DNA from: Pseudomonadota bacterium
Lineage (GTDB): Bacteria; Desulfobacterota; Anaeroferrophillalia; Anaeroferrophillales; Tharpellaceae
Direction of reading: 5' to 3'
DNA length: 32,231 nt
Assembly (NCBI GenBank): GCA_011049115.1
Contig: DSCM01000098.1
Location: forward strand, 1-32,231
The notes beneath the pieces are model-generated. The model ran no database searches. It had not been told where the DNA came from and was given only the letters and a program-made list of their open reading frames with translations. The translations under genes and the position numbers were made by a program. Of this stretch, positions 8,418-16,309 are shown one piece after another; position 1 is the first letter of the stretch, and every line of letters starts with the position of its first letter.

Positions 8418-9616
8418 AGCTCCTTTCCACTTTTAAGCGCGGCCAGGGTCGCGACATCCTTGTCACCCCGCCCGGATAAATTAATCACAACCACCTGATC
8501 ACGCAGGCGTTCCGCCAAAGCCGCAACCCCGGCAATCGCATGGGCACTTTCCAGGGCGGGAATAATCCCTTCACTGCGACAGAGCAGCGCCAGGGCGTCC
8601 AGGGCTTGGTCATCGGTGACGGCGATGTATTCGACCCGGCCCGCATCCCGAAGAAAACTGTGCTCGGGACCGACCCCGGGATAATCAAGGCCGGCGGAAA
8701 TCGAATGGGCTTCTTTGACCTGACCATCATCGGTCTGCAGCAGATAACTCAGGGAGCCATGCAGCACACCAGGCTCACCGGCGGACAAGGGGGCCGCATG
8801 GGCTCCACCGGCGATACCGCTGCCGGCCGCTTCCACTCCGATCATGCGCAAACCATCCTCGAGAAAGGGGTGAAAGATACCAATCGCGTTGCTGCCGCCG
8901 CCGACGCAGGCCACCAGACAATCCGGCAGCAAACCGCTGGCCGCCAGAATCTGTTCCCGGGTTTCCAGACCGATAACCCGCTGAAAATTACGCACCAGCA
9001 TCGGATAAGGATGAGGACCAACCACCGAACCGATAATATAATGCGTGTCGCGAACATTGGTAACCCAGTCACGAATCGCGGCATTGGTGGCGTCCTTTAA
9101 GGTCCGGCTGCCGGAAAGCACCGGAATCACCCGGGCCCCGAGAAGCCTCATGCGGTAAACGTTCATGGCCTGACGGGCGATATCCTTTTCCCCCATGTAG
9201 ACCTCACATTCCAGTCCGAACAGGGCGGCGGCCGTCGCTGTTGCCACGCCATGCTGGCCGGCCCCGGTTTCGGCGATAATCCTTCTTTTTCCCATCCGCT
9301 GAGCCAGCAGGGCCTGTCCCATGGTATTATTTATCTTATGGGCTCCGGTATGGGCCAGGTCCTCACGTTTCAGGTAGACCTCCCGAATGCCGAGTTCCCG
9401 GGCCAGATTGCGGGCCCGATAGAGAGCCGTCGGCCGTCCGCAATAGTTTTTCAGCCATTCCTTAAGTTCAGCCTGAAAGGCCAGATCCTGAGTATATTCA
9501 GCACAGGCCTGCTCCAGTTCCTGAAGCGCGGCCATCAGGGTTTCCGGCACAAAACGTCCGCCATAATCCCCAAAATACCCCCTGGCATCCGGCAATAGAT
9601 CTTCGTTAAGCATCAT
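8414..9616 (-). CDS. trpB: Tryptophan synthase beta chain
   Basis: This 400-residue pyridoxal-phosphate enzyme joins indole and L-serine to give tryptophan in a complex with TrpA. The cofactor lysine lies in [15 protein letters not shown] (about K94). Other signs are [36 protein letters not shown], the glycine-rich phosphate loop [12 protein letters not shown] and NLSGRGDKD near the end. The form matches the classical TrpB1 branch, the one that partners TrpA. The start overlaps the trpF end by 11 bases with a GAGGG just upstream of paired ATG codons, so coupled translation is likely. Confidence 0.97.
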   Translation of the reverse strand: MMLNEDLLPDARGYFGDYGGRFVPETLMAALQELEQACAEYTQDLAFQAELKEWLKNYCGRPTALYRARNLARELGIREVYLKREDLAHTGAHKINNTMGQALLAQRMGKRRIIAETGAGQHGVATATAAALFGLECEVYMGEKDIARQAMNVYRMRLLGARVIPVLSGSRTLKDATNAAIRDWVTNVRDTHYIIGSVVGPHPYPMLVRNFQRVIGLETREQILAASGLLPDCLVACVGGGSNAIGIFHPFLEDGLRMIGVEAAGSGIAGGAHAAPLSAGEPGVLHGSLSYLLQTDDGQVKEAHSISAGLDYPGVGPEHSFLRDAGRVEYIAVTDDQALDALALLCRSEGIIPALESAHAIAGVAALAERLRDQVVVINLSGRGDKDVATLAALKSGKEL

Positions 9617-10280
9617 CCCTCACTCTCCTGTCCAGATTAAATGATCGTTCCTGCAACCTTTCATTGCCGTCGGCCCTTCTGACCGCCGCGACAAAAGTCT
9701 TGAGTTTATCCGGGTCCTTGATTCCCGGCGCAGCCTCGACTCCGGAACTGACATCGACTCCGAAAGGACGCAATTGCCTTATCGCCGCCTCGACATTCCC
9801 GGGGTTGAGGCCGCCGGCCAGAAAATACGGCTTGCCCCGCCAGGGTTCGGCCAGTCGCCAGTCAAACACCCGGCCCCCGCCCCCGGCCTGCTTCGGCAGC
9901 CAGGTATCGAGCAGCGCGGCCCAGCCGTAAGGGAAAGACTCGGCCGGCAGAACGCGACCGGAACCCAAACGGCAAACCCGCAGAACCCTCCGGGGACTCA
10001 GGGCCCGAGCAAAGGCTTCATCTTCATGACCGTGCAGCTGGATTAGATCAAGTTTGCAGAAATCAGCAATTTCCATAATCTCGTCTCGCTCCGCATCAAC
10101 AAAAACCCCGACCTTCATAACCTTTTCCGGAATTTCGGCACCGATCTTCGCCACGGTCTCCGGGCTTACGCGCCTGGGACTCTCGGCCAAGACAAAACCC
10201 ACCAGATCGACGCCGCAGCCAGCGGCCAGCCGCACATCCGCGGCCCGAGTCAGACCACAGATTTTAATCAGAGTTGTCAT
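9606..10280 (-). CDS. trpF: Phosphoribosylanthranilate isomerase
   Basis: A 224-residue TIM-barrel enzyme for the Amadori rearrangement of phosphoribosylanthranilate. Family motifs are [13 protein letters not shown] at the N-terminus with the catalytic Cys, [43 protein letters not shown] and [15 protein letters not shown] with the second catalytic Asp. The gene is separate, not fused to trpC as in enterics. Its ATG overlaps the trpC stop by 4 bases. The last 20 or so residues (after VAAVRR) are extra and basic; the end overlaps the trpB start. Confidence 0.95.
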   Translation of the reverse strand: MTTLIKICGLTRAADVRLAAGCGVDLVGFVLAESPRRVSPETVAKIGAEIPEKVMKVGVFVDAERDEIMEIADFCKLDLIQLHGHEDEAFARALSPRRVLRVCRLGSGRVLPAESFPYGWAALLDTWLPKQAGGGGRVFDWRLAEPWRGKPYFLAGGLNPGNVEAAIRQLRPFGVDVSSGVEAAPGIKDPDKLKTFVAAVRRADGNERLQERSFNLDRRVRDDA

Positions 10281-11077
10281 GTCTGTAACTCCGTCAGCAG
10301 CCGCAACCGGTCGGCGCCGGCCCGCACCAGGCTGCCGCCGATCAGAAAAGCGTTGATTCCGCCCGCCTGCAGACGGCGAATATCGGCGGGTTTTTCAATT
10401 CCACTCTCGCTGACCACCAATCGGTCCTGCGGCAGCCGGGCCGCAAGCCTGAGACTGGTTTCCAGATCGATCGAAAAATCCCGCAGATCGCGGTTATTGA
10501 TCCCGACCAGAGGTGCATTGACGGCGGCCACCTTGGCGGCGTCATCCAGATCACGAATCTCGACCAGACATTCAAGATCGAGTTCCTCGGCCCGCGCCAA
10601 AAACCGAGCCAGCTCTCCCGTCTCCAAAACCGCGGCGAGCAGAAGAATGGCATCGGCGCCGGCGACCAGACTTTCCTCAATCTGCCAGGAATCGATAATA
10701 AAATCCTTACGCAACAAAGGCAAAGCAACCTGGGAGCGGATCTCGCGCAACCACGTCAGCGACCCTTGGAAAAAATTCCGCTCGGTCACCACGGACAGCG
10801 CGGCCGCGCCGCCGGACTGGTATTCGGCGGCCAGCGCCACAGGCACGAAGTCGCAGCTCAGAAGCCCGGCCGAAGGCGAGGCTTTTTTGATTTCGGCGAT
10901 AATACGCGGGGCCTGCGGACGGGAACCCTCAGAACCCAGCGCCGCTTTCAGGGAACGTCGCGGACCGCGTTCGCAAACGCCTTCTTTTGCAAAACGTTCC
11001 AAGACTTCGTCCTGTTTCCGTTTGGCCGCAGCGACTTCAAGCCTTTTGGCGGCGATGATCTGATCGAGAATACTCAT
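10277..11077 (-). CDS. trpC: Indole-3-glycerol phosphate synthase
   Basis: The 266-residue protein closes the indole ring from carboxyphenylamino-deoxyribulose phosphate. It contains IIAEIKKASPSAG with the catalytic Lys, LSVVTE, LPLLRKDFIID with the second Lys, LVGINNRDL and VVSESGI, all in the expected order for the TIM-barrel. Length is normal. It has 4-base overlaps at both ends, with trpD upstream and trpF downstream, so the three are translated as a coupled unit. Confidence 0.96.
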   Translation of the reverse strand: MSILDQIIAAKRLEVAAAKRKQDEVLERFAKEGVCERGPRRSLKAALGSEGSRPQAPRIIAEIKKASPSAGLLSCDFVPVALAAEYQSGGAAALSVVTERNFFQGSLTWLREIRSQVALPLLRKDFIIDSWQIEESLVAGADAILLLAAVLETGELARFLARAEELDLECLVEIRDLDDAAKVAAVNAPLVGINNRDLRDFSIDLETSLRLAARLPQDRLVVSESGIEKPADIRRLQAGGINAFLIGGSLVRAGADRLRLLTELQT

Positions 11078-12138
11078 CCTTGTCTCTCCCCACTAACCGG
11101 CTTGAGCGCCTGACTGAAGGCGACCAGTTTTTCCAGTTTGGCCAGGGCCCGCCCGGAAGCAATGGTCGCTTGCGCCAACTCAACCCCCTGGCGAAAACCG
11201 GCTGCCTGGCCGGCGACCACAAACACCGCGGCGCTGTTGAGTAAAACGATATCACGAGGAGGGCCGGTCTCGATTCCGGCCAGCACCTTTTTCAGCAAAA
11301 GCGCATTTTCCTCGACATCGCCACCCCTGACCGCGGCCAGCGGCGCTTCCGTCAGGCCGACATCGGCAGGCCTTAGAATCATTTCCGCAAGCTCCCCGTC
11401 CCGCAGCCAGACGACCTGGTTTGCTCCGGCCAGACTGAGCTCGTCCAGCCCCCCGGCGCCATGCACCACCATAGCCTGAAGCCCGCCCAACCCCTTCAAA
11501 ACCTCCGCCAGAGGCCGGGTCAGGGCCGGATCATAAACCCCGAGCAGCTGAACATTGGCCGCCGCCGGGTTGGTCAGTGGCCCGAGAAGGTTGAAAATCG
11601 TGCGAATCGCGATTTCACGTCGAGGGCCGATGGCATATTTCATGGCCCTGTGCAACAACGGCGCAAAAAGAAAACCGATGCCGATTTCCTGAATTGAAAC
11701 CGCAACCTGAGCCGGAGTCAATTCCAGATTGACCCCCAGAGCCTGCAGGACATCGGCACTGCCGCAACGACTGGAAACCGAGCGATTGCCGTGCTTGGCC
11801 ACTTTCAGACCCGCGGCGGCCACGACCAGGGCAGTAGTGGTGGAAATGTTGAAGGTCTGACAACCATCGCCACCGGTACCGCAGGTGTCAACCAGGATTT
11901 CTCCGCCGGAACTTAGATCAAACCCGGTTTCAACCCGGGTCGCCTTGGCGCGCATGACTCGGGCGGCGCCGGTAATTTCGGCGACTGTTTCCCCTTTCAT
12001 GCGCAGCGCCGTGATAAAAGAGCCGACCTGAGCCGGGGTCGCGGCCCCGGTCATAATCTCTTCCATGACCTGTTCCATGTCGCTTGCGTTGAGATCATGG
12101 CGTTCCACAATCCTGGCGATCGCTTCATTGATTTTCAT
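11074..12138 (-). CDS. trpD: Anthranilate phosphoribosyltransferase
   Basis: TrpD moves phosphoribose from PRPP onto anthranilate. I place the start at ATG 12138, preceded by AGGAG at 8 bases, giving 354 residues that begin MKINEAIARI, the normal family opening. The frame stays open for 59 more codons upstream, but that extension has no similarity to TrpD or TrpG. Motifs include LVDTCGTGGDG for PRPP/pyrophosphate, VAKHGNRSVSSRCGSADVL, and IFNLLGPLTNPA. It is not fused to a TrpG domain. A 204-base gap separates it from trpE where trpG would be expected. Confidence 0.95.
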   Translation of the reverse strand: MKINEAIARIVERHDLNASDMEQVMEEIMTGAATPAQVGSFITALRMKGETVAEITGAARVMRAKATRVETGFDLSSGGEILVDTCGTGGDGCQTFNISTTTALVVAAAGLKVAKHGNRSVSSRCGSADVLQALGVNLELTPAQVAVSIQEIGIGFLFAPLLHRAMKYAIGPRREIAIRTIFNLLGPLTNPAAANVQLLGVYDPALTRPLAEVLKGLGGLQAMVVHGAGGLDELSLAGANQVVWLRDGELAEMILRPADVGLTEAPLAAVRGGDVEENALLLKKVLAGIETGPPRDIVLLNSAAVFVVAGQAAGFRQGVELAQATIASGRALAKLEKLVAFSQALKPVSGERQG

Positions 12139-12342
12139 TATAAGCACTCCTGTTCCTAACCGTCCCCGACCAGCGGGGAAATCTAAATAAAAGGATAACG
12201 CTTCAGCCAGCAGATGCTGGCTGACATGATATTCTGGCGGACACGATTCCGATTTCCTGTAAAAAGCAGGCCATAGCTCCAGCATCTCCGGAGGGCGAAG
12301 GGTTTCAAAAAACAACCCCCGGCAAAGGTGGTTACCGGCCCC
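12139..12342 (-). other. trpE-trpD gap without trpG: palindrome, weak hairpin, degenerate repeat copy
   Basis: The gap is far too short for trpG (about 570 bases). Directly after trpE, on the minus strand, AACCACC and GGGGGTT can pair (12314-12333) and are followed by a T-rich GTTTTTTG, a possible partial terminator. At 12236-12280 lies a degenerate copy of the palindromic repeat found at 25227, 30107 and 31782. At 12203-12224 is a perfect inverted repeat with 10-base arms, TCAGCCAGCA and its complement, spaced by 2 bases. Together these look like a scar or a regulatory patch where trpG once stood; loss of trpG at this spot is inference. Confidence 0.6.
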
Positions 12343-13839
12343 CTACCAGCCCCGGGCCGCGAGTTCCAGAGCCCGACGCATGGCCGAAGCCTTGTTGAGC
12401 GTTTCCTGATACTCCAGTTCCGGCCGGGAATCTGCCACAATCCCGGCCCCGGCCTGAAAATAGAGGCGCTCGTCCTTGACCGTCACCGTGCGAATCGTAA
12501 TCGCGAAATCCATATCCCCGGAAAAGCCGAAATAACCAACCGCCCCGGCATAGGGACCCCGACGGGTCGGTTCAAGTTCGTCGATAATTTCAAGGGCCCT
12601 GACCTTGGGAGCCCCGCTCACAGTGCCGGCCGGATAACAGGCCCGAAAAGCGGCAAACATGTCAAGTCCCTGACGCAATTCCCCTTCAACATGGGAAACG
12701 ATATGCATGACATGCGAATAGCGCTCGATTTTCATCAGTTCCTCGACCCGCACTCGGCCGTAATCGACAACCCGGCCGATGTCGTTGCGCCCCAGATCCA
12801 CCAGCATGATATGCTCCGCCCGCTCCTTGGGATCCGCCAGCAGCTCTTCCGCCAGGCGGCGGTCCGCGTCCGCATCGACTCCGCGCGGCCGGGTTCCGGC
12901 GATCGGCCGCACCTCCACCCGGTTGCCGTTTTTGCGTACCAGAAGTTCCGGCGAAGAACCGATCAACCGCTCGCCGGCAAAATTAAAATGAAACATGTAA
13001 GGCGAAGGGTTGATCAGACGCAGAGCCCGGTAAACGGCCCCCGGATCGATTTTCTGCAGGCAGTGAAAACGCTGGGCCAGAACCACCTGAATCAGATCTC
13101 CGGCCTTGACATAATCAACCGCCCGCGCCACCATCCGCAGGAACTGAGCCTTCGTCATATTGGCCTCAAAGGCCAGGGGTTCAGATACCGGAGTCGGGGC
13201 CACCCAGGCCAGCGGCCGGCGAATCCGACTGACAACCTCATCCAGGTCAGTCAGCGCCTCGCGATAAAGCTCGGCCTTTTTTTCACCGCTAATAGCTTCG
13301 TCACCGACATCAACCAGACGAACCAGAGACAGACTGTGCCGCAGATTGTCATGGACCAGCAGCATGCCGGGAACCATGAACCAGGCGTCGGCCCCGTCGA
13401 CATCACGGTGGGTCGTATCCGGTAATTTTTCAAAGGCCTTGACGGTCTCAAAAGAGAAAAAACCGACCGCTCCGCCGTAAAAATCAGGCAATCCGGCCAC
13501 CGGAGCGGGGCGCATCAGTTGCATCAGGCGGGCCAGTTCCGGCAGAGGATCGACCGTGATCAGCCGCTGCCGCAGCGCCCCCCTGACGATCTCGATTTCG
13601 CCCCGGCGCTGGCAAAAAAGCAGGGCCGGCCGATAACCGATAAAACTGTAACGCCCCCAGCGCTCTCCACCCTCCAGACTTTCCAGGAGAAAGGAAAAAT
13701 CTTCCGCTGCGGCCAGCTTGTAATAGAGGGTCAGCGGGGTATCGAGATCAGCGACAATCTCGCGGCAAACCGGGATATAGAGATAATGTTCCGTCAGCTG
13801 GGAAAACTCGCTGAATTCCGGAAAAATCTTTTCGCTCAT
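12343..13839 (-). CDS. trpE: Anthranilate synthase component I
   Basis: The 498-residue protein makes anthranilate from chorismate, using ammonia normally handed over by the TrpG amidotransferase. The N-terminal domain (about 1-180) has a LESLEGGERWGRYSFIG segment typical of feedback-sensitive TrpE. The chorismate-binding domain shows NPSPYMFHF, PIAGTRPRG, LVDLGRNDIGRV, GTVSGAPKVRALEIID and GYFGFSGDMDFAI. Length and the LESxxxGRYSF region favour TrpE over PabB. The ATG follows GAGG by 6 bases. Transcription entering the gene must pass the attenuator just upstream. No TrpG gene is adjacent, so the glutaminase must be encoded elsewhere, perhaps shared with PabA. Confidence 0.95.
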   Translation of the reverse strand: MSEKIFPEFSEFSQLTEHYLYIPVCREIVADLDTPLTLYYKLAAAEDFSFLLESLEGGERWGRYSFIGYRPALLFCQRRGEIEIVRGALRQRLITVDPLPELARLMQLMRPAPVAGLPDFYGGAVGFFSFETVKAFEKLPDTTHRDVDGADAWFMVPGMLLVHDNLRHSLSLVRLVDVGDEAISGEKKAELYREALTDLDEVVSRIRRPLAWVAPTPVSEPLAFEANMTKAQFLRMVARAVDYVKAGDLIQVVLAQRFHCLQKIDPGAVYRALRLINPSPYMFHFNFAGERLIGSSPELLVRKNGNRVEVRPIAGTRPRGVDADADRRLAEELLADPKERAEHIMLVDLGRNDIGRVVDYGRVRVEELMKIERYSHVMHIVSHVEGELRQGLDMFAAFRACYPAGTVSGAPKVRALEIIDELEPTRRGPYAGAVGYFGFSGDMDFAITIRTVTVKDERLYFQAGAGIVADSRPELEYQETLNKASAMRRALELAARGW

Positions 13840-13870
13840 GGCAAACCTCGTTCAGAGCCTTGCGGCCCGA

Positions 13871-13920
13871 AAAAAACAAAAAAGGGCTGCGGAAAGCATC
13901 CAAGCCTTGCCGCAGCCCTT
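13871..13920 (-). terminator. trp attenuator (intrinsic terminator upstream of trpE)
   Basis: On the minus strand AAGGGCTGCGG (13920-13910) pairs perfectly with CCGCAGCCCTT (13892-13882). Three more base pairs form above a single mismatch and a 9-base loop. TTTTGTTTTTTT follows. It lies 27 bases after the leader-peptide stop and 31 bases before the trpE ATG. A competing pairing is available: GCATCC at 13986-13981, just behind the Trp codons, is complementary to GGATGC at 13901-13896 in the terminator loop and extends by G-U pairs, a candidate antiterminator. Confidence 0.88.
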
Positions 13921-13947
13921 AAAGATCGGTTCAAAGGTCAATCCCTG

Positions 13948-14046
13948 TTACCCTAAACCCATCCCTTGCCGAGGTAGCCCGGATGCAACAATTGTGCATG
14001 GCCACCACCAGCCCCAAACAAGATTATGGTTGAGAGTCATCTTCAT
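13948..14046 (-). CDS. trpL: trp operon leader peptide
   Basis: A 32-residue reading frame runs from ATG 14046 to TAA 13950-13948. Codons 11-15 (14016-14002) read Trp-Gly-Trp-Trp-Trp, four tryptophan codons in five. This is what a ribosome-stalling trp leader needs, and it stands directly before a strong terminator and trpE. Shortage of charged tRNA-Trp would stall the ribosome here and free downstream RNA to form an antiterminator. An in-frame second ATG lies at 14040. No strong Shine-Dalgarno is seen before either start. It was found by eye and is too short for routine gene calling. Confidence 0.88.
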   Translation of the reverse strand: MKMTLNHNLVWGWWWPCTIVASGLPRQGMGLG

Positions 14047-14054
14047 AGGCGCTC

Positions 14055-14082
14055 ATTAACCTGTCAGGCGCGACCATGTCAA
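14055..14082 (-). promoter_or_regulatory. trp operon promoter (sigma-70 type)
   Basis: On the minus strand TTGACA (14082-14077, perfect -35) is followed after 16 bases by GTTAAT (14060-14055, 4 of 6 to the -10 consensus). The predicted transcription start, about 14048, almost touches the trpL ATG at 14046. The site is the only good -35 element between the ygiQ-like stop and the leader peptide. Confidence 0.6.
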
Positions 14083-14279
14083 GTTCTTTTCAAAAAAACC
14101 GGCACCGATTTCGTCATTTTTTAGTTTTGAGGGCACGTAAGCTGGTTTTCCGTAACCTTCTTCGCGAAAGTTCGTCGTTTTTCCGAGCCCAGGAAGCACC
14201 ATAACATTGCGGTTGTCTGAGCGCGGTCGCGAAAGTGCGGCCATTCGGGCGCGATGAGCGCTGGAAAGATAAACCATGA

Positions 14280-16064
14280 TCAGCTTTTATGCCTGACCTT
14301 CGCCCCGGATTTTCCCGGTTTTTGTTGACGACCGCTGACTTTTTCCAGTTCCTGCCGCTGCCGGCGACGTTCACTGCTGCCGAAGGGAACATGAAGGGGC
14401 CGCCGCGTGTCGCGATCGAGACCGCTGAAATACATGGCGGTGGAGATCGTGCCCGGCGTCGGGGTAAAATCCTGAAACTGTCGCGCCCGAAGGCCGCAGT
14501 TCACCAGACTGCGGGCGAGCCGTTCCATTTTGGCGACCGTCGAGCCGGGATGCGAGGCTATCAGGTAGGGAGAAAATTCAACCGCGACCCCGAGTGCTTT
14601 GGCCTGACCACGACACTCAAGCAGAAAATCCTCCAGCTCCAGGCCGTCATTTTTATGCATCAGGCGCAACAGTTCCGGGTCGTTGTGCTCCGGAGCGATC
14701 TTCATGACTCCGGGCAGATGGCGGGCGATAAGCCGACGCAGCAATTTCGGGGTGCGACGCAGCAGGGCAAGGCGCAGACCGGAGGAGATCAGCACCTTCT
14801 TGACGGACCCGATCCTTTCAACCCGGTCCAGGAGCTTGAGAAAAGCCCTCTCATCAATCGCCAGATTGGAACAGGGCCGCGGGTAGAGACAGTCAATCTG
14901 CGGACAGGGTTCAGCTCGACGGCAGGAAGTTCCGTAAAGATTAGCCGTGGGACCGCCCAGGTCACTGATTATCCCGGAAAAGTCAGCTTGGCGCGCAAGT
15001 TTTTCGGCCTCTCGAACAATCGACGCTTGACTGCGGCTGACTACCCTCGCCCCCTGATGCCGGGTCAGAGCACAAAAGGAACAGTTGCCGCTGCAACCCC
15101 GAACAATGGTCAGAGAATCCTTGATCATGGTCCAGGCCGGCACCTGACCCGCATCCGGATGCGGACGCCTGGTGTAGGGGAGTTCATAAACCCGGTCCAG
15201 CTCGGCCGGGATTAAAGACTCGGCGGCGGGATTCTGCCAGAGCCAACCGCTTTTCTGCTCCTGCACAAGCACTTCCCGAGCTGGCCCGCTCCGCCGGGCG
15301 ACCTGGTCGATCAACAACTCGGCATAAAGAAAATTTCCCCGGTCGGCGACCATCTCGGTCCAACCCGGCAGTCGCATCACCTTTGCGTTTACCTCCCGGT
15401 CCTGAATCTGGCTCGGGCGCAAAACCTCACAGGTTCCGGCAATGCCGGCCAGATCCTGCCCGACGGCCAGGCGGCGGGCGCTTTCCAGGATTGCCCGCTC
15501 CCCCATGCCATACACCAGAAGATCGGCCTTGGCGTCGGCCAGAATCGAGGTTCTGAGTTTTTCCTGACGGTAATCATAATGGATAAAACGCCGCAGCGAG
15601 GCCTCCAGCCCTCCGAGTATCAGAGGCACCCCGGGGAAAGCGGCCCGGGCCAGATTGGCGTAGAGCAGCGTCGCCCGATCCGGACGCCGGCGGTTGGTTC
15701 TGCCCTTCGCCCCGGGAAAATAAGGGTCGCCGGCGGGAGAAAACGGATCATCGTCACGGATTTTTCCGTTGCCGCTGTAATTAGCGACGATAGAATCAAG
15801 ATTGCCGGCCGTAATCCCGAAAAAAAGCCGGGGCCGTCCGAAGATTTTAAACCCTTCGGAACCCTTACGATAATCGGGCTGGGCCAAAATCGCCACCCGA
15901 AAGCCATGGGCCTCAAGCCAGCGTCCGATAACGGCAACCCCGAAAGCGGGATGGTCGACATAGGCGTCACCGCTGACCAGAACGATATCGATCTCCGACC
16001 AACCCCGCCGCGAGCAAGCGGCGGGGTTGGTCGGTAAAAAGTCGCTTATTTTGAATATCGGCAC
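14280..16064 (-). CDS. YgiQ-family (UPF0313) radical SAM protein
   Basis: The 594-residue product is slightly shorter than many YgiQ proteins (around 640-740). An N-terminal part carries VLVSGDAYVDHPAFGVAVIGRWL, typical of the family. The radical SAM cluster motif is the unusual-context CSGNCSFC (C324, C328, C331), preceded by TIVRG. Further on come SDLGGPTANLYG and KIAPEHNDPELLRLM, both family hallmarks. The function of YgiQ proteins is not known; a [4Fe-4S] cluster and SAM cleavage are expected. The start is GTG 16064 with GAGGA 5 bases upstream. The last 45 residues are rich in Arg, Lys and Gln. The gene is transcribed away from the RNase D gene and ends 197 bases before the trp -35 site. 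Confidence 0.9.
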   Translation of the reverse strand: MPIFKISDFLPTNPAACSRRGWSEIDIVLVSGDAYVDHPAFGVAVIGRWLEAHGFRVAILAQPDYRKGSEGFKIFGRPRLFFGITAGNLDSIVANYSGNGKIRDDDPFSPAGDPYFPGAKGRTNRRRPDRATLLYANLARAAFPGVPLILGGLEASLRRFIHYDYRQEKLRTSILADAKADLLVYGMGERAILESARRLAVGQDLAGIAGTCEVLRPSQIQDREVNAKVMRLPGWTEMVADRGNFLYAELLIDQVARRSGPAREVLVQEQKSGWLWQNPAAESLIPAELDRVYELPYTRRPHPDAGQVPAWTMIKDSLTIVRGCSGNCSFCALTRHQGARVVSRSQASIVREAEKLARQADFSGIISDLGGPTANLYGTSCRRAEPCPQIDCLYPRPCSNLAIDERAFLKLLDRVERIGSVKKVLISSGLRLALLRRTPKLLRRLIARHLPGVMKIAPEHNDPELLRLMHKNDGLELEDFLLECRGQAKALGVAVEFSPYLIASHPGSTVAKMERLARSLVNCGLRARQFQDFTPTPGTISTAMYFSGLDRDTRRPLHVPFGSSERRRQRQELEKVSGRQQKPGKSGAKVRHKS

Positions 16065-16160
16065 AGCTTCCTCAAAAAAACTTCTGGAGATTTACGGCCA
16101 AGTCACCTATAGAGACATGGGATAAAGGGGTTAAACGACTCCGCTTTTTAAACTCTCACA

Positions 16161-16194
16161 GTTCATTTTCGGTTTGCAGAAACCGGAAATGAAC
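16161..16194. other. Strong hairpin in the ygiQ-like / rnd divergent gap
   Basis: GTTCATTT and CGGTTT pair with AAACCG and AAATGAAC around a GCAG loop, with a single T/G mismatch, giving 14 Watson-Crick pairs. No T-run follows on either side, so it is unlikely to be a terminator. It lies in the 245-base gap between two divergent genes, so it may be an operator-like site or an RNA hairpin in a leader. A second small GCGGGG/CCCCGC hairpin follows near 16246-16263. Confidence 0.5.
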
Positions 16195-16309
16195 TCAAGC
16201 AAGTACCTCTTTGCAAACCGAGCAAACCGTCGTTGGATAGTCGAGCGGCGGGGTTCATCCCCGCGCTGGAAAAGGCTTCATAATCTTTGCGACAAGGAAA
16301 AGCCAAGCC

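Noticed and set aside
12139-12315. 59-codon N-terminal extension of trpD
   Set aside because: The ATG at 12138 has a good ribosome site and gives the normal TrpD opening; the extension resembles neither TrpD nor TrpG and spans the repeat remnant.
14056-14277. Minus-strand 73-residue frame between the ygiQ-like gene and trpL
   Set aside because: It covers the trp promoter, has no recognisable motif and no ribosome site; better read as non-coding.
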